A stretch of 64,000 nucleotides of DNA from CAXSBA01 sp965277105 (lineage in GTDB: Bacteria > Spirochaetota > UBA12135 > COTS27 > CAXSBA01): assembly GCA_965277105.1 (NCBI GenBank), contig OZ255710.1, forward strand, positions 1-64,000. The letters run 5' to 3'. The notes under the pieces are model-generated. The model did no database searches. It worked only from the letters and a program-made list of their open reading frames with translations, and was not told the origin of the DNA. Each line of letters begins with the position of its first letter. Position 1 is the first letter of the stretch. The position numbers were made by a program, and so were the translations under genes. Positions 1-9,205 of the stretch are shown piece by piece.

Positions 1-1201
1 GAGCGTTATCTGTAAAAGCAGTAACGAAAAGATAAGTAATCCCATCTATATCGGCAACAGCAACTTCACTATCTCCATCTAATTTAACTTTATCGTTAGT
101 GCTAAAGTTATCACTCCTAATATGATTTAATGTGCCATTATCAGCAATGGTAAATGTGCTCACAGCTTTGGTGCTTCCAGTAAAAACATAGTTAGTGTTA
201 TTTACTTCAGCAGTAGCAGCACCCCAAGCACCCTCTAATAGGATATTTTTATTAGCATCATGTGAAATATCTTCAATAAAACTCAGGCTGCCATTATTTT
301 CATCTATACTGAAACTAGTGAGAGTATTATCTTCACTCGCAGTAAGGAGAAGGTAAGTAGCGTTAATTTTTTTAACAGTAGCAACTCTTCTCGCTCCCTC
401 TAGTTTACTTCCTCCAGTTCCATTATTAAAACTACTAGCAAAATTAAGTTTACCAGTGTGCTTAACTACTTTCACGGTTAGAGGCACGTCAAAACTCCCT
501 TTATAATCTCCATTACCGGTGACCGTTACCGTAAAATCATACTCCCCTGCAAAATTTATCTGGTTTATTGTTATAACTCCAGTTTTTTCATCTACTTCAA
601 CTTGGTTTAAATAAATTGCTCCTGGCTCTATTGCTACCTGAAAATCAACAGTCGCTCCACTAATCTTAGAGGGATCAGGGGTAATGCTTCCATAGCTATT
701 ATCTGTATAACCTATTTTTTTGGTTATTTCTTTAGATGGAATTAAAAAGTCACTTTTTGTTATTTGTAGGTAATCAATATTAATGTTTAAAGCCCAAGAA
801 ATACTACTTCCTACATAACTACCAGTGCCAGTAACTTCTACTTTAAAACTATACGTGGCTACTTTTAGCCCCGGAAGGATTTTTATATTTCCCTCTTTGT
901 CTATTTTTATTTTATCGGAATTATCAGAATTATCAGAAGATTGAACATCAACAATAGCAAAATTAGCCGTTACTCCTTCTTTAAGATCAACTTTCCCATA
1001 CTGGAATTCAAGATAACCTACTTTTTTGAAGATATTTTCTAGAGAGTATGAAATCTCAAAACTATCTCTAGTTATAGGAGTTGTTGCTGTATTGTTATTA
1101 ACAGTGCAATTTACTAAAAAAAGTAGTGGTAAAAAAAAGAAGTAGCTAATAACTTTATGGTTTATGCCTTTAAAATGTTTAATTAATTTATTTTTTTTCA
1201 T
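1..1201 (-). CDS. Ig-like/beta-propeller lipoprotein A (3' end outside window)
   Basis: Start at 1201; 400 codons are visible and the C-terminus runs off the left edge. A basic n-region and hydrophobic stretch end in a lipobox-like LFLVNC with Cys32. Asn at -1 is unusual but accepted in spirochaetal lipoproteins. Two Ig- or cadherin-like modules follow (roughly residues 45-130 and 135-225; each starts near a GYxxxxYG motif and ends in a TYSFKV or YDFTVTV strand). Then come propeller blades with the repeated pattern A-T-x-(V/I)-x-x-x-(T/N)-Y-L/V-F. It is a paralogue of the genes at 1507-3081 and 18540-20639. It is probably anchored in a membrane and faces outward. The function is unknown; the fold is inferred from the repeat pattern. 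Confidence 0.8.
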   Translation of the reverse strand, partial: MKKNKLIKHFKGINHKVISYFFFLPLLFLVNCTVNNNTATTPITRDSFEISYSLENIFKKVGYLEFQYGKVDLKEGVTANFAIVDVQSSDNSDNSDKIKIDKEGNIKILPGLKVATYSFKVEVTGTGSYVGSSISWALNINIDYLQITKSDFLIPSKEITKKIGYTDNSYGSITPDPSKISGATVDFQVAIEPGAIYLNQVEVDEKTGVITINQINFAGEYDFTVTVTGNGDYKGSFDVPLTVKVVKHTGKLNFASSFNNGTGGSKLEGARRVATVKKINATYLLLTASEDNTLTSFSIDENNGSLSFIEDISHDANKNILLEGAWGAATAEVNNTNYVFTGSTKAVSTFTIADNGTLNHIRSDNFSTNDKVKLDGDSEVAVADIDGITYLFVTAFTDNA

Positions 1202-1235
1202 AATGATTTACTTTTAATTTATTAATAATTTTCAT
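1188..1235 (-). other. Out-of-frame leader resembling the paralogue N-terminus
   Basis: ATG at 1235 opens a 15-codon frame beginning MKIINKL, the same first seven residues as lipoprotein B (start 3081). It runs into TAA at 1188-1190, just past an A8 tract (1191-1198, coding strand). Removing one A would fuse this leader to lipoprotein A and give a signal region like that of lipoprotein B. It may be a frameshift scar, a slippage switch or a short upstream ORF. Confidence 0.45.
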
Positions 1236-1506
1236 AATTTTTTATTTTATATATTCAATTTATTTTAAAAACACCAGTAATTTTTGATTTTTTTAGAATT
1301 AATTTGCTTTTTTTTAAAAAAATTTTAAAAAAAAAATTCACTTGTAATAAGAATTGATTTTTGTTTTGAAGTTAGTATTTTAATTAGCAAAATAGAGATA
1401 AGAGAAGCCTAAGAAAAAATAATATTAAAATATAACCCTTTAATGTTTAAATCAAGGGTTATATTTTAATTAAAAAATAAAAATGTATATGAAGATCTCT
1501 AATCTT
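1202..1506. other. Intergenic region between lipoproteins A and B
   Basis: Very AT-rich and non-coding apart from the short leader at 1188-1235. It contains the terminator of lipoprotein B (1424-1470). I see no convincing promoter hexamer pair, although a promoter for lipoprotein A must lie here if it is transcribed separately. Confidence 0.5.
1410..1470 (-). terminator. Rho-independent terminator of lipoprotein B
   Basis: A perfect 17-bp inverted repeat, ATTAAAATATAACCCTT at 1424-1440 pairing with 1454-1470, has a 13-nt loop. Read on the minus strand it is followed by ATTATTTTTTC. It lies about 37 nt beyond the stop of the gene at 1507. Confidence 0.85.
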
Positions 1507-3081
1507 TTAATTCGTTACTTTAAATAGACTTATTCCCTCATCGGCATGCCCAAAAGCGAAAAGGTAAGTACTATCATCTACTTTCCCAGTAGTAATTTTC
1601 ATAGCTCCAGCTAATTGTAGCAATTCACTATTGTCTTCATCTTTAATATTAGCAACGTTAATTAATTTACCATTATCAGCTATACTAAACATACTTACTC
1701 CTCCATCGTCATACCCAGCACCGAAAAGATAAGTGGTATCACCTACTTTAGTGGTAGTAATGTCTTGAACCCCATCTATTTGAAGTTCATTATTATCTAC
1801 AACACTATCAACATACGTCAATACTCCATCATTACCAACTGTAAACTTATTAATCGAATTATCAATAGCTCCAGAAACGAAAAGGTAAGTCGTGCCATTC
1901 ACTTCCGCAGTAGTAATTCCAAGAATAGCTTCTATTGTATATGCATCGCTATCGGCATTGTTAATGCTAGTAATATAGTTTAGTTTACCATCACTTACGT
2001 TAAAAACGCTAACCCCGTTATCAACTCGGCCAGCTGCAAAAAGGTAAGTAGCGCCATTCACTTCCGCAGTAGTAATTTTAGAAATTTGATTTAACTGGAG
2101 GGCAGCAGAGTCAATAACACTATCTAAAAGGGTTAATCCTCCGTTACTACCTATGTTATAAATAGATAATACTCCATCAGTGTTAAATCCATCATAAGCT
2201 CCTGTAAAGAGATAAGTATTTGCTCCCACTTTAGCAGTAGCGAGTTGTTGTACCCCATTTAATTCTAATTTGCTACTGCTCTCAATCTTCGAAACTTGAG
2301 ACAGTGTGTCGTCATTATTTAATTGAAATACGCTTATCCCATGATCGTATCTTCCAGCAACAAAAATATAAGTAAGTTCCCCTATTTTAGCAGTGGTAAT
2401 TCCTCGAGCTCCGTTTAACTCATAATCATCACTAAACCCACCATCTTCAATGGTATAAATACTTTCTAAAGCGCTATTTTCAGTTACTTTAAATGCTTCT
2501 AATCTATTATCTCTTTCTACAGTAGCAAAAAAGTAAGTAGTATCTCCAATTTGAGCAGTAGCGAGCTCTGTATTCGATCTTTTAAAAGCCGCATCAACAG
2601 TACTATTAGGAACAATATTATTTACATTGTAAATTAAACTACCAGTATGTTCCTCAATGTTAAGGCTTAGATCGATAGTCGCACTGCCTTCATATTCATC
2701 AATTCCTGTGGCTACTAATTTAAAGCTATAATTCCCCGGTTCTAAATCAGGTGAGAAAGTTATATTTCCATCTAGATCTATGGTTATCCCGTTATTAGGA
2801 ACGTTGCTATCGGCAATAGCAAAAGTAGCACTAACCCCTTCTCGAAGAGTGACTTTGCCATATTCGTTATCAGTGTAGCCTTCTTTCCTAGTTGCGTTAT
2901 TCTCTGTAGTAAAATCATCAGCAGTTATTACCGGTTTAGTTTCCGGATTAATAGTGCTTTGGACTATATCAGGAGAATCACTACAACTAATAAAAAAAAG
3001 CAATGAACCCAAAAAGAAGAAACTAAGAACTTTCGTTGTCACTTTTTTTGAGTGCCTATTTAATTTATTAATAATTTTCAT
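1507..3081 (-). CDS. Ig-like/seven-bladed beta-propeller lipoprotein B
   Basis: I use ATG 3081 (524 residues). A well-spaced AAAGGA ribosome site precedes it, and it is followed directly by a signal peptide ending FFISC (Cys33). The frame is open further upstream, but that gives a poor lipoprotein start. After the lipid anchor there is one Ig- or cadherin-like module (about residues 70-160). Then come seven repeats of about 50 residues with the core TTAxVxxxTYLFxxGxxDxGVSxF, as expected for a seven-bladed propeller. The last blade ends at the C-terminus, which suggests closure with the first. DNA for the TYLF strands is nearly identical between blades, so recombination between blades is possible. 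Ligand or activity is unknown; no catalytic motif is seen. Confidence 0.85.
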   Translation of the reverse strand: MKIINKLNRHSKKVTTKVLSFFFLGSLLFFISCSDSPDIVQSTINPETKPVITADDFTTENNATRKEGYTDNEYGKVTLREGVSATFAIADSNVPNNGITIDLDGNITFSPDLEPGNYSFKLVATGIDEYEGSATIDLSLNIEEHTGSLIYNVNNIVPNSTVDAAFKRSNTELATAQIGDTTYFFATVERDNRLEAFKVTENSALESIYTIEDGGFSDDYELNGARGITTAKIGELTYIFVAGRYDHGISVFQLNNDDTLSQVSKIESSSKLELNGVQQLATAKVGANTYLFTGAYDGFNTDGVLSIYNIGSNGGLTLLDSVIDSAALQLNQISKITTAEVNGATYLFAAGRVDNGVSVFNVSDGKLNYITSINNADSDAYTIEAILGITTAEVNGTTYLFVSGAIDNSINKFTVGNDGVLTYVDSVVDNNELQIDGVQDITTTKVGDTTYLFGAGYDDGGVSMFSIADNGKLINVANIKDEDNSELLQLAGAMKITTGKVDDSTYLFAFGHADEGISLFKVTN

Positions 3082-3401
3082 AATTTTTTTCCTTTGTTTA
3101 TTATTTAACTTAAATATAGGTTTTTTTTGAAAAAATTTAAAATAAAAAATCTCAATGGAAATTTTTTTTAAAAAAAGCTTGTGTTTTTTAAAAAATTTAC
3201 TAGACATTTTTTTTAGAAAAAGCTAAGAAAAATAAAGATTCCTGCATTAAAATTCACCTTCAACAAAGAATAATCTTCTCTTTTTTTTAAAAAAACATCT
3301 TTTTTGTTTTGATTAGCGCGCTACAATTTCTATGTTACAATTTTAAAAAATATAATAGCACTATCTCTTAATGCTTCATCGCTTTTTTAATTTTTTTGCT
3401 A
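3082..3401. other. Divergent intergenic region, lipoprotein B / murA
   Basis: AT-rich spacer separating two divergent genes. Nearest murA it contains TACAAT and TATAAT-like hexamers around 3330-3360, but no -35 partner at proper spacing, so I do not call a promoter. No RNA gene or repeat is recognised. Confidence 0.4.
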
Positions 3402-4679
3402 ATGAGTGATAAAAAATACATTATCCGAGGAGGAACCCCTTTAAAAGGAAAAGTGGTCATTGCTGGGTCGAAAAACTCCGCTTTACCCATTTTATCGGCT
3501 ACTTTGTTAACCGATAAAAAAATTATTCTTAACAATATCCCAGTCCTCCGAGATACCATTACTATGATATCTCTTTTAGAAAAATTAGGGAAAAAAATTC
3601 ATTTTAACACAGAAAAAAATCAAGTTATCGTTAGTCCTAGTAAAATTACTGCCTATGAAGCGGATTACGATACGGTTAAAAAAATGCGGGCTTCTATAGC
3701 GGTTTTAGGGCCTCTTTTGGTAAGAAAAAAAAAAGCTATTATTGCTTTCCCGGGGGGGTGCATTTTCGGTCCTAGGCCGATTAATCTCCATTTAGAAGGA
3801 TTAAAAGCCCTAGGGGCTAAGGTGGAAGTGCATCAAGGGTTTATCCAGGCAAGTGCCAATAAATTAAAAGGGAAAACTATTAATCTTTTAGGAGAATTTG
3901 GGCCTTCGGTTTTAGCTACGGCTAACGTGCTCATGGCTGCGGTTTTAGCTAATGGTAAAACTATCATAGAAAATGCGGCTAGAGAACCGGAAATTGCTGA
4001 CCTTATTGAATTTCTTAAAGGCTTAGGGGCAAAAATTAAAGAAACCGGCACGACTGTTTTGGAGATTGAAGGCGTTAAAAAATTAGGAGGAGGGGAATGC
4101 ACCATCATATCTGACCGCATAGAAGCAGGAACTTTTATGATATTTGCAGCCATCACCGGGGGGGAAATAGAAATTTTTTTTCATCATTTCGAGCATTTAA
4201 AAGAAGTATTTCAGCTGATTAAAAAAATTGGAGCAGTCATTAAAAAAAAGAAAAGATCCTTTATTGTCAAAGGTAAAAATCCTAATGACTACAATGGGTT
4301 TATCCTTAAAACCGGGCCTTATCCTTTTTTCCCGACTGATTTACAGCCTTTGTTTTTAGTATTAGCTACTATAATTTTAAAAGATTCTACCATTTTTGAA
4401 AAAATTTACCCTCATCGCTTTTCACATGCTGATGAGATTGCTCGTATGGGAGCTAATGTTCAAGTATTGCCGGGAAGTGTGATTATTAAAGGAGTGAAAA
4501 AGTTAGAAGGGGCTATTGTTAATGCTTCTGATCTAAGGGCTTGCGCTGCGCTTATTGCTGGGGCTTTAACTGCTAAAGGGGTTTCTGAAATAAGGAATGT
4601 GCAGCACATTGAACGAGGTTACGAAAATATTTCTAATAAACTCGTTCAACTAGGAGCAGATTTATTAGTAGAAGAATAA
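3402..4679 (+). CDS. murA: UDP-N-acetylglucosamine 1-carboxyvinyltransferase
   Basis: First committed step of peptidoglycan synthesis: transfers enolpyruvate from PEP to UDP-GlcNAc in the cytoplasm. It has the RGGTPLKGKV N-terminus, the G-S-K-N substrate loop, the MRAS...LGPLL motif and the flexible-loop FPGGCIFGPRP holding the catalytic Cys (about residue 120). The C-terminus DLRACAAL...IERGYENI is typical. 425 residues is the normal length. I take ATG 3402, giving MSDKKYIIRGG; a TTG two codons earlier is less likely, and no clear ribosome site is visible for either. Two G7 tracts lie in the gene (3752-3758, right at the catalytic Cys, and 4158-4164). The gene leads a small cluster with an SDR and galE. 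Confidence 0.95.
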   Translation: MSDKKYIIRGGTPLKGKVVIAGSKNSALPILSATLLTDKKIILNNIPVLRDTITMISLLEKLGKKIHFNTEKNQVIVSPSKITAYEADYDTVKKMRASIAVLGPLLVRKKKAIIAFPGGCIFGPRPINLHLEGLKALGAKVEVHQGFIQASANKLKGKTINLLGEFGPSVLATANVLMAAVLANGKTIIENAAREPEIADLIEFLKGLGAKIKETGTTVLEIEGVKKLGGGECTIISDRIEAGTFMIFAAITGGEIEIFFHHFEHLKEVFQLIKKIGAVIKKKKRSFIVKGKNPNDYNGFILKTGPYPFFPTDLQPLFLVLATIILKDSTIFEKIYPHRFSHADEIARMGANVQVLPGSVIIKGVKKLEGAIVNASDLRACAALIAGALTAKGVSEIRNVQHIERGYENISNKLVQLGADLLVEE

Positions 4680-4719
4680 ATATTTAAAAATAAAAAAAAA
4701 CTATAAAGAAATTGATTTT

Positions 4720-5517
4720 ATGAATGCATTAATTACGGGAGCTAGCACAGGAATTGGTTTTGCTTTTGCTAAGGAATTAAGTAAAACTTATAATCTAGTT
4801 TTGGTTAGTCAAAATACTAAAAGATTGTCGGCAGCCGTGAAAGAAATAAAGAAAAATTCATCTAAAAGGATTTTTTCTTTATCTTTGGATTTAACGAATC
4901 CTGCCATGTTAGAAAAGCTAACGAAATTTCTTCAGCAAAAAAAGTTAACCATTGATTTTCTCATTAATAATGCTGGTATTGGTTTTTTTGGTGAAGTAGA
5001 AAAAATGTCCGACCAAGAAATAAACGATATGCTTACCTTAAACATTACTAGCCTCACTCGTTTGACGAGATTTTTTCTTCCTAGTATGAAGCAGAGAAAA
5101 GCAGGGAAAATTATTAACGTTGCTTCTACAGCGGCTTTTCAACCTCTTCCTTATTTTGCGGTTTATTCGGCTAGTAAAAGTTATGTCCTTTCGTTTACTG
5201 AGGCCTTATATCGAGAAGTAGAAAACGATAATATTAAAGTTTTGGCCTTGTGCCCGGGAGCGACTAAAACGGAGTTTTTTACTCGGGCCACTAAAAAAAC
5301 GGTCCTTAATCAAACCAGTGGGTTGTTTAAGGTAAAACAATTTATGAGTTCGCAAGAAGTGGTGACCATTGCTTTGAAATTTTTAGAGAAAAATCGTTCG
5401 TTTGTTATCCCTGGTTTAGGCAATTATCTAACTGCATTTTCTAGTCGTCTTTTTCCTAGACGCTGGGCCAGTTGGGTTTCTAAACAGTTATTAAAAAATT
5501 CACTTAGGAGTCGTTGA
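4720..5517 (+). CDS. Short-chain dehydrogenase/reductase (SDR)
   Basis: A classical SDR of 265 residues: TGASTGIG cofactor loop at the N-terminus, NNAG at about residue 88, a catalytic Ser in NVASTAA, and YSASK (Tyr and Lys catalytic) followed by PGATKTEF. The sequence after YSASK and the basic C-terminus resemble bacterial SDRs grouped with DltE/YqjQ-type and 3-ketoacyl reductase-like proteins. The substrate is not determinable. It starts 40 nt after murA and 7 nt separate it from galE, so a murA-SDR-galE transcript is likely. An envelope lipid or sugar role is inference from the neighbours. Confidence 0.85.
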   Translation: MNALITGASTGIGFAFAKELSKTYNLVLVSQNTKRLSAAVKEIKKNSSKRIFSLSLDLTNPAMLEKLTKFLQQKKLTIDFLINNAGIGFFGEVEKMSDQEINDMLTLNITSLTRLTRFFLPSMKQRKAGKIINVASTAAFQPLPYFAVYSASKSYVLSFTEALYREVENDNIKVLALCPGATKTEFFTRATKKTVLNQTSGLFKVKQFMSSQEVVTIALKFLEKNRSFVIPGLGNYLTAFSSRLFPRRWASWVSKQLLKNSLRSR

Positions 5518-5524
5518 TTTAATT

Positions 5525-6466
5525 ATGATTTTAGTTACCGGAGGAGCAGGTTATATCGGAAGTGCGTTAGTAGATAAGCTCATTGAGCTTAAGAAAAAAG
5601 TTATAGTCGTGGATGATCTTTCTCAAGGCAAAAAAAAATATATTCATCCTCAAGCAAAATTTTATAAAATTGATATTACTAAAAAAACAAAATTAGCTAA
5701 GGTTTTTTCTGAGAATAAAATTACCACGGTATTTCACTTGGCCGCTAAAAAAGCAGTCGGGGAAAGTGAGGAAAAGCCTTTTTTTTATCTAGAAAATAAT
5801 GTCGTCGGGACTATCAATCTTTTGGAGGCGATGGCCAATCACCAGTGTTCTAAGATTATTTTATCTTCGACGGCCTGCGTTTACCAAGAAAAAGCTAAGG
5901 GCGTTTATCAAGAAACCGATCTTCTATCGGCGTATAATCACTATGGTTATACGAAGGTTGAAAATGAGCAACTTATTCAGGAGTTAGCTCGTTTGAAAAA
6001 AGTGAATTACGTTATTTTCCGGTATTTTAATGTCTGCGGTGATATGGGGCTTTTTTACCAAGAAGAAAAAGCTAAAAATATTTTTCCGGTATTAGCCCAG
6101 GCTATTCGAGAAGATAAACCCTTTAAAGTTTTTGGTAAAAATTACCCTACTCCTGATGGGAGCGGAGTTCGGGACTATATTCATTTGACGGATCTAATTG
6201 ATGCCCACCTAAAAGGCCTCACGGTTAAAAAAAATCAGGTGTATAACTTAGGGACCAAAAAAGGAACTTCTGTTTTAGAAATTATTCAGGAGTTTGAAAA
6301 GCAGCTTAAGCGAAAAATAAAATACAAAGTAGTTGCTCGGCGCAAAGGGGATTTAGCAATTTGCCTAGCTAACTCACAAAAAGCGCAAAAAGAACTGAAC
6401 TGGCGGGCTAAAGAAAATTTGGCCACTATGGTAAGCGATTTTATTACTACTTATAAGTTAAAATAA
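5525..6466 (+). CDS. galE: UDP-glucose 4-epimerase family protein
   Basis: Extended SDR of 313 residues: GGAGYIGS NAD loop, VDDLSQG, SSTACVY with the catalytic Ser/Thr region, Y-G-Y-T-K (YxxxK) and FRYFNVCG. The late motif RRKGDLAICLANSQKA matches GalE proteins (RRPGDxAxxxAdxxKA). It interconverts UDP-glucose and UDP-galactose, or the N-acetyl forms, for surface glycans. It is the last gene of the murA cluster and ends 5 nt from the convergent fbpC, with no recognisable terminator between them. Confidence 0.88.
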   Translation: MILVTGGAGYIGSALVDKLIELKKKVIVVDDLSQGKKKYIHPQAKFYKIDITKKTKLAKVFSENKITTVFHLAAKKAVGESEEKPFFYLENNVVGTINLLEAMANHQCSKIILSSTACVYQEKAKGVYQETDLLSAYNHYGYTKVENEQLIQELARLKKVNYVIFRYFNVCGDMGLFYQEEKAKNIFPVLAQAIREDKPFKVFGKNYPTPDGSGVRDYIHLTDLIDAHLKGLTVKKNQVYNLGTKKGTSVLEIIQEFEKQLKRKIKYKVVARRKGDLAICLANSQKAQKELNWRAKENLATMVSDFITTYKLK

Positions 6467-6471
6467 TTAAA

Positions 6472-7542
6472 CTATTTAAAGCAGATAAGTTTTTTATTAA
6501 AAAAAAATTTAACTCCAACTTTTTCATTAATTAAAAAATCATCTTGATACGGCATAGCACTAATGATAATCTCTCCAGAAGTTAAATGTAGTTTGTAGAC
6601 ATAACTATCCCCTTTAAAATATTTTCCAATCACAAGTGCTTTGATGTTACTAGATTTATCAATTTTTATTTCATGAGATCGAATTAAAAATAAGACTTCG
6701 TTTTCTTTTAAGTTATTTTTTTTGTTTAGATTATCATCTTGAATAATCTGAAAGTCGGTAAATTTTCCTAGCGGACTAACTAAAACGTTTCCGGCTATTT
6801 TGCCTTTTAAGAAAGTGCCTTCCCCAATAAAGCTCGCAGTGAAATATTTTTTCGGATGGTGAAAGACATTAAAAGGCGAATCAATCTGCTCGATTTTTTT
6901 GTTCTGCATAATGCCAATTCGGTCGGAAAATTTTAGAGCCACGCTTTGCTCGTGGGTAACGATTAAACAGGTAATGCCTTCCTTTTTTAAAAGGGTATAA
7001 ACGACTTCCATTACTTGATCTTTCAACTCAACATCTTGGCTGGCAAAAGGTTCGTCCATGAGTAAAAATTTTGGCCTACTAAAAATAGCCCTGGCTACTG
7101 AGGCTCGTTGTTGTTGGCCACCAGATATTTCATTGGGGTATTTTTTCAGTAGGCTTTCTAATTGGAGTCCTTGAATTAATCCCTCTAAGAAATTACTTTT
7201 TTTACTAGAAAATTTTTTTTTAGAAAATTTAATATTTTCTAAAACGTTTAAATGCGGGAATAAAGCATAGTCTTGAAACACCATGCTCATATTTCTAGCA
7301 TAAGGAGGGAGAGATTTACTAGGGTTTTGAATAAGTTTTTTACCGATAAAAATTTCTCCGGCTTGAATGGGTAAAAATCCCGCAATGGTTTTTAATAAAG
7401 TAGTTTTGCCACAGCCCGAAGGACCGATTAGAGATATTATTTCTTCTGGATAAATCGCCATATTAAAAGACTCTAGGATTAGGTTTTTTTCTAGAATAAC
7501 GTTGAGGTTTTCTATTTTAAGATAAGGTATTGATTTAATCAT
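6472..7542 (-). CDS. fbpC: Ferric iron ABC transporter, ATP-binding protein
   Basis: ATPase of an FbpABC-type importer. It has Walker A GPSGCGKTT, the signature SGGQQQR, Walker B FLLMDEPFA, an H-loop IVTHEQ and a C-terminal regulatory (TOBE-like) region of about 120 residues. I choose ATG 7542 (356 residues): it overlaps the permease stop in an 8-base overlap beginning ATGATTAA, which suggests translational coupling. A start further upstream would add 13 residues unlike the family. It is the last gene of the long suf-fbp run. Confidence 0.9.
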   Translation of the reverse strand: MIKSIPYLKIENLNVILEKNLILESFNMAIYPEEIISLIGPSGCGKTTLLKTIAGFLPIQAGEIFIGKKLIQNPSKSLPPYARNMSMVFQDYALFPHLNVLENIKFSKKKFSSKKSNFLEGLIQGLQLESLLKKYPNEISGGQQQRASVARAIFSRPKFLLMDEPFASQDVELKDQVMEVVYTLLKKEGITCLIVTHEQSVALKFSDRIGIMQNKKIEQIDSPFNVFHHPKKYFTASFIGEGTFLKGKIAGNVLVSPLGKFTDFQIIQDDNLNKKNNLKENEVLFLIRSHEIKIDKSSNIKALVIGKYFKGDSYVYKLHLTSGEIIISAMPYQDDFLINEKVGVKFFFNKKLICFK

Positions 7543-9166
7543 TAATGTTTTTACTGAGCAAAATAGTAGGTAAAATCCCAATTATGACAATAAATAAAGC
7601 AGGGAAAGACGCCTTTTCAATAAGCTCGTCATTAGCAAAACTATAAACGTTAGTGGCTAAAGTATCAAAATTAAAGGGCCGCAAGATAAGGGTCATGGGC
7701 AACTCTTTCATGGTATCAACAAAAATAATCAGTGCTGCAGTTAAGGTGGCATTGCGGATCAAAGGGAAGTGAAGTTTGGTAAAAATTTTAAAATTAGTAA
7801 GCCCTAGCAAGCTAGCGGAAGCGTCTAAATTCGTAGTGGTTTTTTTAAAAGTGGAATCAATAGCGCCAATGGGAATAGAAATAAAGCGAGTAACGTAGGC
7901 TAACAAAAGGATAACCAAAGAAAAATAAACAAAAAGTTGAGGATTAAAGAAAAGGTATTTTTCTAAAAAATCAACGGTTTCTCCAAAAAAAAAGTTAAAG
8001 GGGATCATCATCCCAATGGCCATAATAATCCCTGGGATGGCGTAATTTAAATAAAAAAATTTAGAAAAAATTTTAACAATTTTAGTTTGGTAAAAACGCA
8101 TATAATAAACAATAATTAAACTAGCCAAAATAGTAAAACCAGAAGCTAAGGTAGCTAGCAAAAAGCTGTTTTGTACTAAATTAAACAAGGTAGAGAAACT
8201 AAGGTCAGTGTAATTGATTATAGCATAACGCAGTAGAACAATCAAGGGAATAAAAAATCCTAAAGAAATTAGCCCCCAAATATAGGCCATGACGATAAGC
8301 ATACGCCCTCCTTTTAATCGATGAGTAATTTTGTGAGAGTTTTCATTTTGCATTTGCTTTTGTCGCTTGCGTTGGATTCGTTCTAAAAAGATTAAAAAAA
8401 AAACAATAAAAAGTGTAAACATAGCAATTTGACTTGCTCCTCCTAGGTTACTCATATTAATCCACACGTTATAAACCCCTAGTGATAAAGTACTAATAGA
8501 AAAAAACTCTACCGCCCCAAAGTCGTTTAGGGTTTCCATTACTACTAAAATCACTCCCACAGCAATGGCGGGGCGAGCTAGGGGTAGCGATATCCTGAAA
8601 AAAGTCTGCCAACGATTAAGCCCTAGCATTTCTGCGGACTCTAGTATCGACTGGGATTGTTCCAAGAATGCTTTACGAGCAAGTAAGTAAACATAAGGAT
8701 AAAGAACTAAAGAAAACAAAATAATCCCCCCCGATAAACTCCTGATTTCCGGGAACCAATAATCGCTTTGATTTTGCCAGTAAAAAATTTCTCGTAAAAA
8801 TCCTTGCACGGGACCAGAGTATTCTAGTAAATCGGTATAGACATAAAAGATGATATAAGCCGGACAAGCAAAAGGCAAAAGGGTAGCCCAAACAAGTATT
8901 TTTTTACTGGGGAAATCAAAATTAGTAATTAGCCAAGCACTACTGACTCCAAAAATAAATGAAAAAAATGCCACGCCTCCCATTAGCAGAAGAGAATTTT
9001 TGAGGTATAAAGGGAAAACCGTTTCTAATAAATGAGGCCAGATATTATCGCTAGCTTTAATCGATAAAAAAAAAATAGTAAAAACCGGAATGAGAAAAAA
9101 TAGTGCAGCAAGTAAGAAAAAAGTATTAGCTTTTGAAAGAAAACCAATACCTTTTTTTTGCTGCAC
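7535..9166 (-). CDS. fbpB: Ferric iron ABC transporter, fused permease
   Basis: A 543-residue membrane protein with two tandem binding-protein-dependent permease domains, about twelve hydrophobic segments in all, separated by a charged linker near residues 265-285 (ERIQRKRQKQMQ). This is the usual FbpB/SfuB layout. Each half carries an EAA-like loop: ESAEMLGLNRWQTFFRISLP in the first, and LDASASLLGL followed by KIFTKLHFP in the second. The start is GTG at 9166, with no good ribosome site and 39 nt after fbpA. It forms the channel across the inner membrane for ferric iron delivered by FbpA. Confidence 0.9.
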   Translation of the reverse strand: MQQKKGIGFLSKANTFFLLAALFFLIPVFTIFFLSIKASDNIWPHLLETVFPLYLKNSLLLMGGVAFFSFIFGVSSAWLITNFDFPSKKILVWATLLPFACPAYIIFYVYTDLLEYSGPVQGFLREIFYWQNQSDYWFPEIRSLSGGIILFSLVLYPYVYLLARKAFLEQSQSILESAEMLGLNRWQTFFRISLPLARPAIAVGVILVVMETLNDFGAVEFFSISTLSLGVYNVWINMSNLGGASQIAMFTLFIVFFLIFLERIQRKRQKQMQNENSHKITHRLKGGRMLIVMAYIWGLISLGFFIPLIVLLRYAIINYTDLSFSTLFNLVQNSFLLATLASGFTILASLIIVYYMRFYQTKIVKIFSKFFYLNYAIPGIIMAIGMMIPFNFFFGETVDFLEKYLFFNPQLFVYFSLVILLLAYVTRFISIPIGAIDSTFKKTTTNLDASASLLGLTNFKIFTKLHFPLIRNATLTAALIIFVDTMKELPMTLILRPFNFDTLATNVYSFANDELIEKASFPALFIVIIGILPTILLSKNIND

Positions 9167-9205
9167 TATAAATAATTATATTTAATAAAATACGTTTAAA
9201 AAAGT

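Noticed and set aside
3082..3207. Longer N-terminus for lipoprotein B (start at 3207)
   Set aside because: It would place 42 Lys/Phe-rich residues before a normal signal peptide, while ATG 3081 has a good ribosome site.
3396..3401. Upstream TTG as the murA start
   Set aside because: ATG 3402 gives the usual MurA N-terminus, and TTG adds only two residues with no ribosome site.
3752..3758. Phase variation of murA by its G7 tract
   Set aside because: murA is essential for peptidoglycan, so frequent slippage there is unlikely; the tract follows from Gly codons at the active site.
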